Translations under genes and position numbers: made by a program
Assembly: GCF_001509485.1 (NCBI RefSeq)
Contig: NZ_LLZI01000296.1
Span: 1 to 21,264, forward strand
From: Streptomyces sp. NRRL F-4489
GTDB taxonomy: Bacteria; Actinomycetota; Actinomycetes; Streptomycetales; Streptomycetaceae
Reading direction: 5' to 3'
DNA length: 21,264 nt
Notes under the pieces: generated by a model
What the model saw: only the letters and a program-made list of their open reading frames with translations
Database searches by the model: none
What the model was told of the DNA's origin: nothing
Part shown: piece after piece, positions 7,229 through 16,379 of the stretch
Numbering within the stretch: position 1 is the stretch's first letter
Layout: every line of letters begins with the position of its first letter

Positions 7229-7603
7229 GTGGACTGGGACTGGTGGTATCTCTTCTTCCTGATCGGGCCGGCGCTCTACGCCGGCCGCGCGGTGCGCGGC
7301 ACGGCCGCCCGGGCCCTGCGCACCCGGCACGAGCGCAAGCTCGCGCTCATCGAGGCGCGCCGGGCCGAGCGCCTGGCACTGGAGGCCGCTGACCAGCCGC
7401 CGGCCCCGGTCTGCGGCTGCGAGCACCACCTCGCCAAGCACGACAGGCAGGGCGCCTGCCACGAGACCGTGCGCACCGCCGTCGCCTGGGACGCCGAGGA
7501 CCGGCCCGTCCGCCACGAGGCCCGGCCGTGCGCCTGCCAGCAGTACGTCGGCCCGCAGCCGCTCTCCCGGATCTACGCCGAGGAGCTCACGGATCTGGCC
7601 TGA
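7229..7603 (+). CDS. Small membrane protein with a Cys/His cluster, unknown function
   Basis: A 124-residue protein with no family name I can give. Residues 4-19 (W-D-W-W-Y-L-F-F-L-I-G-P-A-L-Y) form a Trp-rich membrane helix. Residues about 20-55 are a strongly basic Arg/Ala helix. The C-terminal half carries C62-x-C64-x-H66-H67, H71, C77-H78 and C101-x-C103, followed by Q-Q-Y-V-G-P. Five Cys and several His in this spacing look like one or two zinc sites or a redox/metal cluster on the cytoplasmic side. GGGGGA about 6 nt upstream supports the GTG at 7229. It follows tsaD by 98 nt and converges on the methyltransferase gene with 8 nt between the stops. Confidence 0.72.
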   Translation: MDWDWWYLFFLIGPALYAGRAVRGTAARALRTRHERKLALIEARRAERLALEAADQPPAPVCGCEHHLAKHDRQGACHETVRTAVAWDAEDRPVRHEARPCACQQYVGPQPLSRIYAEELTDLA

Positions 7604-7611
7604 AAGCGCCG

Positions 7612-8823
7612 TCAGGCGGCCGGCGCGGGGTGCCCCAGCAGCATCGCGGGCGCCCCGGCGACCCGGGTCAGGAAGACCGTGCAGCTGTGCGGCCCGGCGA
7701 GCTTGAGCTTGCGGCGCAGCTCCTCGGGCTCCACCGCCGACCCGCGCTTCTTGATCACCGCGACGCCCACCTCGCGCTCGCGCAGCAGCGCCCGCAGCTT
7801 CTTGACGTTGAAGGGCAGCACATCGGTGACGGCGTAGGCGGTGGCGTACGGCGTGGGCACCAGCTCATCGGCGGTCACATAGGCGATGGTCGGGTCGATC
7901 AGCCGCCCGCCGACCCGCTCGGCGACGTCGGCGACCAGATGCGCCCGGATCACCGCGCCGTCCGGCTCGTGCAGCCAGCCGCCGACCGGGCCGACAGGGG
8001 GGCGGTGCGCCTCGTCGTCGTCCGGCGGGGCGGCGCCGACGAGGGAGTCGCCGGACGGCAGCAGGGTGGCCCGGCGGGCGCCCGGCAGGCCGGTGCCGAA
8101 CCACACCACGGCCTCCTTCACGTCCCCGCCGTCCGAGATCCACTCCGTCTCGGCGTCCTCGGGCAGCGCCTCGTGCGGCACGCCCGGCGCGATCTTCAGC
8201 GCCGCGTACGGCGCCGAGCGGGCCGCGGCGACCGCCCAGGACAGCGGCGGGGAGTACGCCTCGGGGTCGAAGATCCGGCCGCCGCGGACGCCGCCGCGGC
8301 GCGCCGGGTCCACGAACACCGCGTCGTATCCGGCGGTGTCCACCTCGGTGACGTCCGCGCAGCGCACCTCGATCCGGTCCGCCAGGTCCAGCGCCGCGGC
8401 GTTCGCCCGGGCCGCCGCGCAGGCCAGCGGGTCGCGGTCCACGGCGAGCACCCGGATCCCGGCCCGGGCCAGCGCCAGCGCGTCGCCGCCGATGCCGCAG
8501 CACAGGTCGGCCAGCGAGCGGACGCCGAGCGCGGCGAGCCGGGCCGCGCGGTGGGCGGCGACCGGGGCGCGGGTGGACTGCTCGACGCCGTTGGGGGTGA
8601 AGTACATCCGCGCGGCGTCCGGGCCGAACTTGGCGGCCGCCCGCTGCCGCAGCCGGGCCTGCCCGAGGGCCGCGGAGACCAGCGGCGCGGGGTGGTCGCG
8701 GCGCAGCCGGGTGGCGGTCGCCAGCTCGTCGGCCGGGTCGTGGTCCCGCAGGGCGGCCAGCAGCTCCTGGCCCTCGGGGGCGAGCAGCGCGGAGAAGGTG
8801 TCGAGGTCGGTCATCGGCACCAT
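7612..8823 (-). CDS. Class I SAM-dependent methyltransferase, THUMP-like
   Basis: A 403-residue Rossmann-fold methyltransferase. An N-terminal helical domain of about 100 residues precedes motif I D-L-C-C-G-I-G-G-D (106-114) and the acidic V-L-A-V-D-R-D-P. The likely catalytic region is V-F-V-D-P-A-R-R (about 170-176), and L-K-I-A-P-G-V-P-H follows. The C-terminal 100 residues (F-N-V-K-K-L-R-A-L-L, K-K-R-G-S-A-V-E-P) match what I know as a THUMP-like domain, suggesting an RNA substrate. A second ATG lies at 8814 and either may be the true start; no good ribosome-binding site is visible. It lies 61 nt downstream of the SEDS gene on the same strand and may be cotranscribed. The substrate is unknown. 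Confidence 0.85.
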   Translation of the reverse strand: MVPMTDLDTFSALLAPEGQELLAALRDHDPADELATATRLRRDHPAPLVSAALGQARLRQRAAAKFGPDAARMYFTPNGVEQSTRAPVAAHRAARLAALGVRSLADLCCGIGGDALALARAGIRVLAVDRDPLACAAARANAAALDLADRIEVRCADVTEVDTAGYDAVFVDPARRGGVRGGRIFDPEAYSPPLSWAVAAARSAPYAALKIAPGVPHEALPEDAETEWISDGGDVKEAVVWFGTGLPGARRATLLPSGDSLVGAAPPDDDEAHRPPVGPVGGWLHEPDGAVIRAHLVADVAERVGGRLIDPTIAYVTADELVPTPYATAYAVTDVLPFNVKKLRALLREREVGVAVIKKRGSAVEPEELRRKLKLAGPHSCTVFLTRVAGAPAMLLGHPAPAA

Positions 8824-8884
8824 TGTGGGCCAGCCGGCGGCCGGGGCGGACCGGTGGCCCGGCCCGGCCGGCGTCCGGCGTCCG

Positions 8885-10381
8885 TCAGGCCCCGGGCGCG
8901 GGCCCGGTGATCCGCGGCACCCGCTGGGTGGCGTCCGCGTCCGGCCGCTCCGGCGCCGGCCGGACCGGCTCCCGGCGCCGCTGGGCGCTGTCGCTGACCC
9001 GCAGCAGCACCGCCACCATCACCCAGTTCGCCACCATCGACGAACCGCCCGCGGCGAGGAACGGCAGCGCCTTGCCGGTCAGCGGGATCAGGCCGGTGAC
9101 GCCGCCGGTGACGACGAAGACCTGGAGCAGCAGCGCCCCGGACAGCCCGACCGCCAGCAGCTTGCCGAACGGGTCGCGGGCGGTCAGGCCCACCCGCATC
9201 CCGCGCTGCGCCAGCAGGGCGTAGAGCAGCAGTACGGCCATCACCCCGGCCAGGCCCAGCTCCTCGCCGACGGTGGTGAGGATGAAGTCGGAGTTGCCGG
9301 CGAAGCCGATCAGCTCGGGGTGGCCCTGGCCGAGGCCGGTGCCGCCGATGCCGCCGCTGCCGAAGCTGAACAGCGCCTGCGCGGCCTGGTCGGAGATCAG
9401 GCCCGGCGGCCGCTTGTTCACCGGCAGGAAGATGTCCATCGGGTGCAGCCAGGCCATCACGCGGCCCTTGACGTGCGGTTCGGTGGAGCCGACGACGCCC
9501 GCGCCGACCACCGCCATGAGCAGGCCGCAGACCACCCAGCTGGTGCGTTCGGTGGCCATGTAGAGCATGATCACGAAGACGCCGAAGAAGATCAGCGAGG
9601 TGCCCAGGTCGCGTTCGAAGACCAGCACCAGCAGGCTGATCACCCAGATCGTGAAGATCGGCCCGAGCTGGCGGCCCGGCGGCAGCTGCATGCCCATCAC
9701 CCGGCGCCCGGCCAGCGCCAGCGCGTCGCGGCTGACGGTCAGGTAGCCCGCGAAGAACACCACGATCATGATCTTCACGAACTCGCCGGGCTGGAGGGAG
9801 AGCGGCCCCAGCATGATCCAGCGCTTGGCGCCGAACTTGTCCGCGCCGAAGAAGGCCGGCGCCATCAGCATCACCAGCGCGACGACCATCGTCAGGTAGA
9901 TGTAGCGCTGCAGGAAGCGGTGGTCGCGCAGCACCATCAGGATGACGATGCAGACGCCGACGCCGATGACCGTCCACACCAGCTGCCCGGTCGCCGCCTG
10001 GGCGATGTGCAGCCGCGGCTTCTCCGCGTAGGTGATGTCCAGCCGGTGCAGCAGCACCAGCCCGATGCCGGTGAGCAGCGTCGCCAGCGGCAGGATCAGC
10101 GGATCGGCGCGCGGTGCGAAGCGGCGGACGACCAGGTGCGGCACCAGCGCGACGAAGAAGACGCTGACCGCGAAACCGGCCAGTCCGCCGGGCAGCTCGC
10201 CCTTCATCGACAGCTCGGTGTAGGCGTAGCCGAAGACGGTGATGAACACGACGAAGGCGAGCAGCCAGGCTTCGGTCCGGCGGCGGTTGGGGGCCTGGGC
10301 CAGCGCGGCGAACGTCATCGTCCGCTCGGCGTCGCTCTCCGGTCCCCCGGCGCCCCGGGAAGCGCTGGTCAGTCCACGCAC
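8885..10381 (-). CDS. SEDS family peptidoglycan polymerase (FtsW/RodA/SpoVE)
   Basis: A 498-residue polytopic membrane protein with about 12 hydrophobic helices. SEDS proteins polymerise lipid II into glycan strands with a partner class B PBP. Family motifs are G-A-K-R-W-I with Q-P-G-E-F-V-K, F-E-R-D-L-G-T-S, and G-S-G-G-I-G-G-T-G-L-G. The loop N-S-D-F-I-L-T-T-V-G-E-E-L-G carries D365, the expected catalytic Asp. G-G-S-S-M-V-A-N-W is near the C-terminus, which ends in a charged cytosolic tail. The GTG at 10381 is chosen because GGAGG lies 5 nt upstream; the ATG at 10318 has no such site. No PBP gene is adjacent, so which of the several Streptomyces SEDS proteins this is cannot be settled here. 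Confidence 0.88.
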   Translation of the reverse strand: MRGLTSASRGAGGPESDAERTMTFAALAQAPNRRRTEAWLLAFVVFITVFGYAYTELSMKGELPGGLAGFAVSVFFVALVPHLVVRRFAPRADPLILPLATLLTGIGLVLLHRLDITYAEKPRLHIAQAATGQLVWTVIGVGVCIVILMVLRDHRFLQRYIYLTMVVALVMLMAPAFFGADKFGAKRWIMLGPLSLQPGEFVKIMIVVFFAGYLTVSRDALALAGRRVMGMQLPPGRQLGPIFTIWVISLLVLVFERDLGTSLIFFGVFVIMLYMATERTSWVVCGLLMAVVGAGVVGSTEPHVKGRVMAWLHPMDIFLPVNKRPPGLISDQAAQALFSFGSGGIGGTGLGQGHPELIGFAGNSDFILTTVGEELGLAGVMAVLLLYALLAQRGMRVGLTARDPFGKLLAVGLSGALLLQVFVVTGGVTGLIPLTGKALPFLAAGGSSMVANWVMVAVLLRVSDSAQRRREPVRPAPERPDADATQRVPRITGPAPGA

Positions 10382-10546
10382 GGTTCCTCCGCGATCGATG
10401 GTCGGGGCCGCGGGGCGGCCGGGTCGTGGTCCGGTGTCAGCGGTCCGGAGGACAAGACGGCGCGGCCCCGGGCCGGGTTGCGGCCGGGCGGGCGGGTGTG
10501 TCGGAGTCCACGCACGGCCACAGACACGGTACGCGCCCGCGGCGCG

Positions 10547-10573
10547 CTGGCACTCCGCTTGACCGAGTGCTAA
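10547..10573. promoter_or_regulatory. CIRCE operator 1 (HrcA site)
   Basis: CTGGCACTC-N9-GAGTGCTAA agrees with the CIRCE consensus TTAGCACTC-N9-GAGTGCTAA at all but two positions. It contains the -35 box TTGACC, so HrcA bound here would block RNA polymerase. It controls groES-groEL1. Confidence 0.92.
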
Positions 10574-10587
10574 CCGCGTCATAGTCT
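10559..10587 (+). promoter_or_regulatory. groES-groEL1 promoter
   Basis: TTGACC (10559-10564), a 17-nt spacer and TAGTCT (10582-10587) form a good HrdB-type promoter. The -35 box lies in the centre and right arm junction of CIRCE 1. The expected start near 10594 falls at the left edge of CIRCE 2. Confidence 0.75.
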
Positions 10588-10592
10588 CAGCG

Positions 10593-10619
10593 TTGGCACT
10601 CCCCGACGGAGAGTGCCAA
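10593..10619. promoter_or_regulatory. CIRCE operator 2 (HrcA site)
   Basis: TTGGCACTC-N9-GAGTGCCAA has perfect 9-bp arms. It starts 20 nt after CIRCE 1 and covers the expected transcription start, so it is also present in the RNA leader. Paired operators fit tight heat-shock repression by HrcA. Confidence 0.92.
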
Positions 10620-10694
10620 CCACAGCGACGGGCAGGTCCGGCACCCGCGACGACGGATCCACCTGGTCGCCACCTCAGACAGTTAACCCCGTGA

Positions 10695-10714
10695 GATCTC
10701 CGAAGGGGGAGGTC
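10695..10714 (+). promoter_or_regulatory. Hairpin covering the groES ribosome-binding site
   Basis: GATCTCC (10695-10701) pairs with GGAGGTC (10708-10714) through seven base pairs including one U-G, around a 6-nt loop. The right arm contains most of the Shine-Dalgarno GGGGGAGG of groES. The pairing is visible; a thermometer role is only a hypothesis. Confidence 0.4.
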
Positions 10715-10719
10715 GGATC

Positions 10720-11028
10720 GTGACGACCGCCAGCTCCAAGGTTGCCATCAAGCCGCTCGAGGACCGCATCGTGGTCCAGCCGCTCGACGCCGAGCAGACC
10801 ACGGCCTCGGGCCTGGTCATCCCGGACACCGCCAAGGAGAAGCCCCAGGAGGGCGTCGTCCTGGCGATCGGCCCGGGCCGCTTCGAGGACGGCAAGCGCA
10901 TCGAGCTCGACGTGAAGGTCGGTGACGTCGTGCTCTACAGCAAGTACGGCGGCACCGAGGTGAAGTACAGCGGCGAGGAGTACCTCGTCCTCTCGGCCCG
11001 CGACGTGCTCGCGATCGTCGAGAAGTAA
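10720..11028 (+). CDS. groES: Co-chaperonin GroES (Hsp10)
   Basis: The 102-residue heptameric lid of the GroEL cage. [14 protein letters not shown] (residues 7-20) is the GroES signature. The mobile loop is [36 protein letters not shown] and [13 protein letters not shown] follow. GGGGGAGG (10705-10712) lies 7 nt before the GTG start at 10720. The N-terminus carries a short T-T-A-S-S-K extension typical of actinobacteria. Two CIRCE sites upstream indicate HrcA control. groEL1 follows after 136 nt that contain a strong hairpin. Confidence 0.97.
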   Translation: MTTASSKVAIKPLEDRIVVQPLDAEQTTASGLVIPDTAKEKPQEGVVLAIGPGRFEDGKRIELDVKVGDVVLYSKYGGTEVKYSGEEYLVLSARDVLAIVEK

Positions 11029-11047
11029 GTCACCGGATTTGCCCTGA

Positions 11048-12793
<1,746 letters not shown>

Positions 12794-12835
12794 CGCCGGC
12801 CGGTGCGCGCACCGCGCACCGCTCGCAGGCCGCAA

Positions 12836-12875
12836 CCGAGGCCCGGTCCCGCCGCACCGCGGGGCCGGGCCTCGG
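12836..12875 (+). terminator. Terminator after groEL1
   Basis: CCGAGGCCCGG (12836-12846) pairs perfectly with CCGGGCCTCGG (12865-12875), and four further pairs can form inside. There is no U tract, which is usual in Streptomyces. It could also serve the opposite-strand gene ending at 12929. Confidence 0.75.
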
Positions 12876-12928
12876 CCCGTTCCCGGCCCCGCCGCCGGCC
12901 AAGGCCCCGCCCGGCGCCCCGGCCCCGC

Positions 12929-13939
12929 TCAGGCCGAGTGCCCCAGCTCCTCCCACCGCACCGGCTCCGCGAACGGCTCCCCCCGCGCGTACCGCGCCAG
13001 CTCGTCCAGCGCGTGGTCGGCCATCCGGTGCAGCTCGGTGCCCATCGACCCGGCGATGTGCGGGGTGAGGAGCACGTTCGGCAGGTCGTACAACGGCGAG
13101 CCGGCGGGCGGGAGTTCGGGCTCGGTGACGTCCAGGACCGCGGACAGCCGCCCGGTGCCCAGCTCGGCCAGCAGCGCCCGCTGATCGACCAGCGAGCCGC
13201 GGGAGGTGTTGACCAGCGTCGCCCCGTCCGGCATCAGCGCCAGCTCCCGCGCCCCGATCAGATGCCGGGTGGCCGGTATCTCCGGCGCGTGCACGCTGAC
13301 CACGTCGCTGCGCGCGCACAGCTCGTCCAGCGGCACCCGCGCGACCCCCAGCCGCACCGCCCCGTCCCCGTCCAGATACGGATCGTGGACCAGCACCCGC
13401 AGATCGAACGGGCGCAGCAACTCGATGACCCGCCGGCCGATCCGGGACGCGCCGACGATGCCGACCGTGCGGTCGTGGTTGCCGGCGCCGTCCAGTTCGG
13501 CCAGCCAGTCGTGGCGGCGGCGCAGCGCGCGGTAGCGGTGGGCGGCATGCAGCACCCGCTTGTTGGCGAACAGGATCGCGGCCAGGGTGTACTCCGCCAC
13601 CGGCTGGGCGTTCACCGACGCGGCCGCGCTGACGGCCAGGCCGCGGGCCCGGCAGGCGTCGGTGAGGTGGTGCTTGACCGACCCGGCCGCGTGCACCACC
13701 GCCCGCAGCCGGGGCGCCGCGGCCAGTACGTCCGCGGTGAGCGGTGGCGCGCCCCAGCAGGTCAGCAGCACCTCCGCCTCGGCGAGCGCGGCGGCCACCG
13801 CGGACCCCGGCCCGTCCCACGCGTGCGCGACGAGCCGGCGGTCGGTTCGGACCAGCCGGTCCAGCCGCGCCCACTGCGCCTCCCCCAGCAGCCGTTCCGC
13901 CACACCCGGGCCCATGGCCAGCAGCAGCACCGGTCGCAT
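12929..13939 (-). CDS. D-isomer-specific 2-hydroxyacid dehydrogenase
   Basis: A 336-residue NAD-dependent dehydrogenase that reduces a 2-keto acid to a D-2-hydroxy acid or the reverse. The Rossmann dinucleotide loop is V-G-I-V-G-A-S-R-I-G (159-168), with D at the end of strand 2 (V-H-D-P-Y). The catalytic set of the family is present: R247 in N-T-S-R-G-S, E273 in D-V-T-E-P-E, and H294 in T-P-H-I-A-G-S. The N-terminal catalytic domain has the usual H-A-A-G-S-V-K-H. The ATG at 13939 is chosen because GGAGGAGGGG lies just upstream. The exact substrate (glyoxylate, hydroxypyruvate, phosphoglycerate or another) cannot be read. The gene is divergent from the SDR gene. Confidence 0.88.
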   Translation of the reverse strand: MRPVLLLAMGPGVAERLLGEAQWARLDRLVRTDRRLVAHAWDGPGSAVAAALAEAEVLLTCWGAPPLTADVLAAAPRLRAVVHAAGSVKHHLTDACRARGLAVSAAASVNAQPVAEYTLAAILFANKRVLHAAHRYRALRRRHDWLAELDGAGNHDRTVGIVGASRIGRRVIELLRPFDLRVLVHDPYLDGDGAVRLGVARVPLDELCARSDVVSVHAPEIPATRHLIGARELALMPDGATLVNTSRGSLVDQRALLAELGTGRLSAVLDVTEPELPPAGSPLYDLPNVLLTPHIAGSMGTELHRMADHALDELARYARGEPFAEPVRWEELGHSA

Positions 13940-14075
13940 CAACAACCCCTCCTCCGACGCCCTTTCCCCCTGCCTTACCCGTACGGGCCGCCCGCTGCCC
14001 CGCCCTGACGGACCGTCGTACGCCGCGCGGGCGCGCCCGCCCCCGGCCACCGCGTGGCCGGCGCCGGCTCCCGGC

Positions 14076-14081
14076 TACCGT
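14076..14081 (+). promoter_or_regulatory. Candidate -10 box of the SDR gene
   Basis: TACCGT fits TAnnnT and ends 6 nt before the ATG at 14088. There is no Shine-Dalgarno sequence, so a leaderless mRNA is likely if this is the promoter. Confidence 0.4.
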
Positions 14082-14087
14082 TCCGGT

Positions 14088-14861
14088 ATGACGACTGCAC
14101 TGATCACAGGAGCGACCGCCGGCATCGGCGCCGCGTTCGCCCGCCGCCTGGCCGGCGACGGGCACAGCGTGGTGCTGGTGGCCCGCGACGAGAAGCGCCT
14201 CCGGGAGCAGGCCACCGAACTCCACGACCGGCACGGCATCGAGGCCGAGGTGCTGCGCGCCGACCTGGCCACCGAGGAGGGCATCGCGGCCGTCGAGGCG
14301 CGCCTCGCGGACCCCAAGCGGCCGGTGGACCTGCTGGTCAACAACGCCGGCTTCGGCAACAAGGGCGAGTACCTCGACGTCCCGATGGCCGACGAGCTGG
14401 CGATGCTGAAGGTGCACTGCGAGGCGGTGCTGCGGCTGACCACGGCCGCGGTGCGCGGGATGCGCGAGCGGCGGCGCGGGGCGGTGGTCAACGTCGCGTC
14501 GGTCGCGGCGTTCGTGCCGCGCGGGACGTACGGCGCGAGCAAGGCGTGGGTCGTGCAGTTCACCCAGGGCGCCGCCCGCGATCTGGCCGGCAGCGGGGTG
14601 CGGCTGATGGCGCTGTGCCCGGGCTTCGTCCGTACGGAGTTCCACCAGCGGGCCGGGATGGGCACCGACAACATCCCCGGCTGGCTGTGGCTGGACGCGG
14701 ACAAGCTGGTGGACGCGGCGATGAAGGACCTGGCGCGCGGCCGGTCGCTGTCCGTCCCCGACCCCCGCTACAAGGCGCTGGTCGGCGCGGTGAAGCTGGC
14801 CCCGCGCGGCATGCTCGGCGGCCTCACCTCCCGCACCGGCCGCAAGTACGGCCCCCGGTAA
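14088..14861 (+). CDS. Short-chain dehydrogenase/reductase
   Basis: A 257-residue classical SDR oxidoreductase. The cofactor loop is T-G-A-T-A-G-I-G (7-14), and V-A-R-D at the end of strand 2 suggests NADP preference. N-N-A-G (85-88) stabilises the core. The catalytic residues are S138, Y148 and K152 (G-T-Y-G-A-S-K). P-G-F-V-R-T-E-F follows, as in the DltE/YqjQ-like acyl reductase group. The substrate is unknown. The ATG at 14088 gives the cofactor strand directly (T-T-A-L-I-T-G) and follows a -10-like TACCGT. The gene is divergent from the hydroxyacid dehydrogenase and 109 nt upstream of a LysR regulator on the same strand. Confidence 0.9.
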   Translation: MTTALITGATAGIGAAFARRLAGDGHSVVLVARDEKRLREQATELHDRHGIEAEVLRADLATEEGIAAVEARLADPKRPVDLLVNNAGFGNKGEYLDVPMADELAMLKVHCEAVLRLTTAAVRGMRERRRGAVVNVASVAAFVPRGTYGASKAWVVQFTQGAARDLAGSGVRLMALCPGFVRTEFHQRAGMGTDNIPGWLWLDADKLVDAAMKDLARGRSLSVPDPRYKALVGAVKLAPRGMLGGLTSRTGRKYGPR

Positions 14862-14934
14862 GGGGTAGCCGCCGCGCCGCCGAGATTGCCGCGCACCGGG
14901 CCACCCGGCTACGGCAAAAGCGGCCGGCCCATTT

Positions 14935-14964
14935 TTCACGAGCTGTCCAAGAAGTGCTTATGCT
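14935..14964 (+). promoter_or_regulatory. Candidate promoter of the LysR gene
   Basis: TTCACG (14935-14940), an 18-nt spacer and TATGCT (14959-14964). The GTG start lies 6 nt after the -10 box, and GAGGGG touches the start codon, too close to act as a ribosome-binding site. A leaderless transcript is therefore likely. Confidence 0.5.
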
Positions 14965-14970
14965 TGAGGG

Positions 14971-15882
14971 GTGATCGAAGCTCGTCATCTGCGGGTGCTG
15001 CGCGCCGTCGCCCGGACCGGTTCCTTCTCCGCCGCCGCCCGCGAACTGGGCTGCACCCAGCCGGCGGTCAGCCAGCAGATGAAGGCCCTGGAGCAGTCCG
15101 CCGGCACCCCGCTGCTGGTCCGCACCGGCCGCGAGATGCGGCTGACCCAGGCCGGCGAGGCCCTGGTCCGGCACGCGGCCGGCATCCTCGCCGGGCTCTC
15201 CGCGGCCGAGGACGAGGTCGCGGCCATCGCCGGGCTGCGCGCCGGGCGGGTGCGGCTGGTGTCGTTCCCGTCCGGCAGCTCGACGCTGGTGCCGACCGCG
15301 CTGGCCCGGATGCGGGCCGCCCACCCGGACGTCCGGGTGTCGCTGGACGAGGCCGAGCCGCCGCGCTCGATCGAGCTGCTGCGCAACGGCGAATGCGAGA
15401 TCGCGCTGGCCTTCCGCTATCCGGAGGTGCCGGGCGCGGACCCGTCCGCCGGCGCGGAGTGGGACGACCTGGTGGTCCGGCCGGTGCTCTCGGACCGGCT
15501 GACCGGCCTGGTGCCGGACGGCCACCGGCTGGCGGGGGCCGGCGCCGCGCGCTTCACGGACCTGGCCGGCGACCCGTGGATCGCGGGCTGCCCGCGCTGC
15601 CGCACCCATCTGGTCGAGGTCTGCGAACGCGCCGGCTTCACCCCGCGCATCGACTTCGCCACCGACGACTATCCGGCGGTGATCGGCCTGGTCGGGGCGG
15701 GACTGGGGGTCGCGGCGCTGCCGGAGCTGACGCTCGCGTCGGTACGGCCCAAGGGGGCCACGGCGGTGCGGCTGGAGCCCCCCGTGCACCGCGAGATCGT
15801 CGCGCTCACCCTGCCGGACCTCGCGCATGTGCCGGCGGTCGGCGCGATGCTCGACCAGCTGGCGGACGCCGCCGGGCGGTGA
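14971..15882 (+). CDS. LysR-family transcriptional regulator
   Basis: A 303-residue DNA-binding regulator of standard length. The N-terminal winged helix-turn-helix reads L-R-V-L-R-A-V-A-R-T-G-S-F-S-A-A-A-R-E-L-G, then T-Q-P-A-V-S-Q-Q-M-K-A-L-E (residues about 5-43). It is followed by a linker helix and an effector domain from about residue 90 (R-V-R-L-V-S-F-P-S-G-S). The effector is unknown. LysR proteins often control a neighbouring gene and themselves; the SDR gene upstream runs in the same direction rather than divergently, so the target is not obvious. The GTG at 14971 is the only start giving a complete HTH. A strong terminator begins two bases after the stop. Confidence 0.9.
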   Translation: MIEARHLRVLRAVARTGSFSAAARELGCTQPAVSQQMKALEQSAGTPLLVRTGREMRLTQAGEALVRHAAGILAGLSAAEDEVAAIAGLRAGRVRLVSFPSGSSTLVPTALARMRAAHPDVRVSLDEAEPPRSIELLRNGECEIALAFRYPEVPGADPSAGAEWDDLVVRPVLSDRLTGLVPDGHRLAGAGAARFTDLAGDPWIAGCPRCRTHLVEVCERAGFTPRIDFATDDYPAVIGLVGAGLGVAALPELTLASVRPKGATAVRLEPPVHREIVALTLPDLAHVPAVGAMLDQLADAAGR

Positions 15883-15884
15883 CC

Positions 15885-15916
15885 GCCGCGGGCCCCGGAG
15901 GGGCGGGGCCCGCGGC
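15885..15916 (+). terminator. Terminator after the LysR gene
   Basis: GCCGCGGGCCCC (15885-15896) and GGGGCCCGCGGC (15905-15916) form a perfect 12-bp stem with an 8-nt loop directly after the stop codon. Being symmetric, it may also stop transcription from whiD on the other strand. Confidence 0.8.
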
Positions 15917-15972
15917 GTGTCGGCCGCATGCGGCGAAGTAACGATTCTTCGGTATCCGGTCCGCCGGGCCGG

Positions 15973-16305
15973 TCAGGCGCCGGGCACGGTGGCGTGGCGG
16001 GGCAGTGCGCTCGCCGGGACCATCCGGTGGCGGGCCCGCCCCATGAGTTCCTCGCGCTCGTCCTCGGTCAGGCCGCCCCAGACGCCGTACGGCTCGCGGA
16101 CCGCGAGCGCGTGCGCCGCGCACTGGGCCCGCACCGGGCAGCGCATGCAGACCTCCTTCGCCGACGCCTCCCGCGCGCTGCGGGCCGCCCCGCGCTCACC
16201 CTCGGGGTGGAAGAAGAGTGAGCTGTCCACCCCGCGGCAGGCGGCCAGCAGCTGCCAGTCCCAGAGGTCTGCGTTCGGGCCCGGGAGGCGGGAGAAATCT
16301 GCCAT
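15973..16305 (-). CDS. whiD: WhiB-like iron-sulphur regulator WhiD
   Basis: A 110-residue Wbl protein needed late in sporulation in Streptomyces. It binds a [4Fe-4S] cluster that reacts with O2 and NO, and Wbl proteins act by contacting region 4 of the principal sigma factor. The four cluster ligands are C23, C53, C56 and C62 (C-x29-C-x2-C-x5-C), the positions known for S. coelicolor WhiD. G-V-W-G-G (74-78) is the Wbl turn, followed by basic E-E-L-M-G-R-A-R-H-R. The ATG at 16305 is chosen for the family N-terminus M-A-D-F-S-R and for GAGGGG 7 nt upstream; an upstream in-frame ATG at 16359 lies inside the palindrome region. It is divergent from bldM, as in S. coelicolor, and orthologous in position to M. 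tuberculosis whiB3. Confidence 0.95.
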   Translation of the reverse strand: MADFSRLPGPNADLWDWQLLAACRGVDSSLFFHPEGERGAARSAREASAKEVCMRCPVRAQCAAHALAVREPYGVWGGLTEDEREELMGRARHRMVPASALPRHATVPGA

Positions 16306-16354
16306 TGCTTGTCCCCTCGGAAGCGATGCGTATCGGGCTCGGTGCTCACGACGG

Positions 16355-16379
16355 TACATCTACTGTCTAAGTAGATGTA
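16355..16379. promoter_or_regulatory. 25-bp palindrome upstream of whiD
   Basis: TACATCTACT (16355-16364) and AGTAGATGTA (16370-16379) are perfect 10-bp arms around a 5-nt centre, 50 nt before the whiD ATG, in locally AT-rich DNA. On the minus strand TTACAT-N18-TACCGT could be a promoter whose spacer is this palindrome. An operator is likely; the regulator is unknown. Confidence 0.6.

Noticed and set aside
8839..8870. Possible hairpin between the SEDS and methyltransferase genes
   Set aside because: GGCCGGG and CCCGGCC can pair in several registers in this very GC-rich spacer; with only 61 nt between same-strand genes the case for a terminator is weak.
7886..10573. An 895-codon open frame on the plus strand across the methyltransferase and SEDS genes
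   Set aside because: It lies opposite two genes with clear motifs and membrane helices; the translation is low-complexity His/Gln/Asp/Arg.
14862..14970. Classical divergent LysR operator between the SDR and LysR genes
   Set aside because: The two genes run in the same direction and no clear T-N11-A palindrome stands out; only a promoter could be supported.
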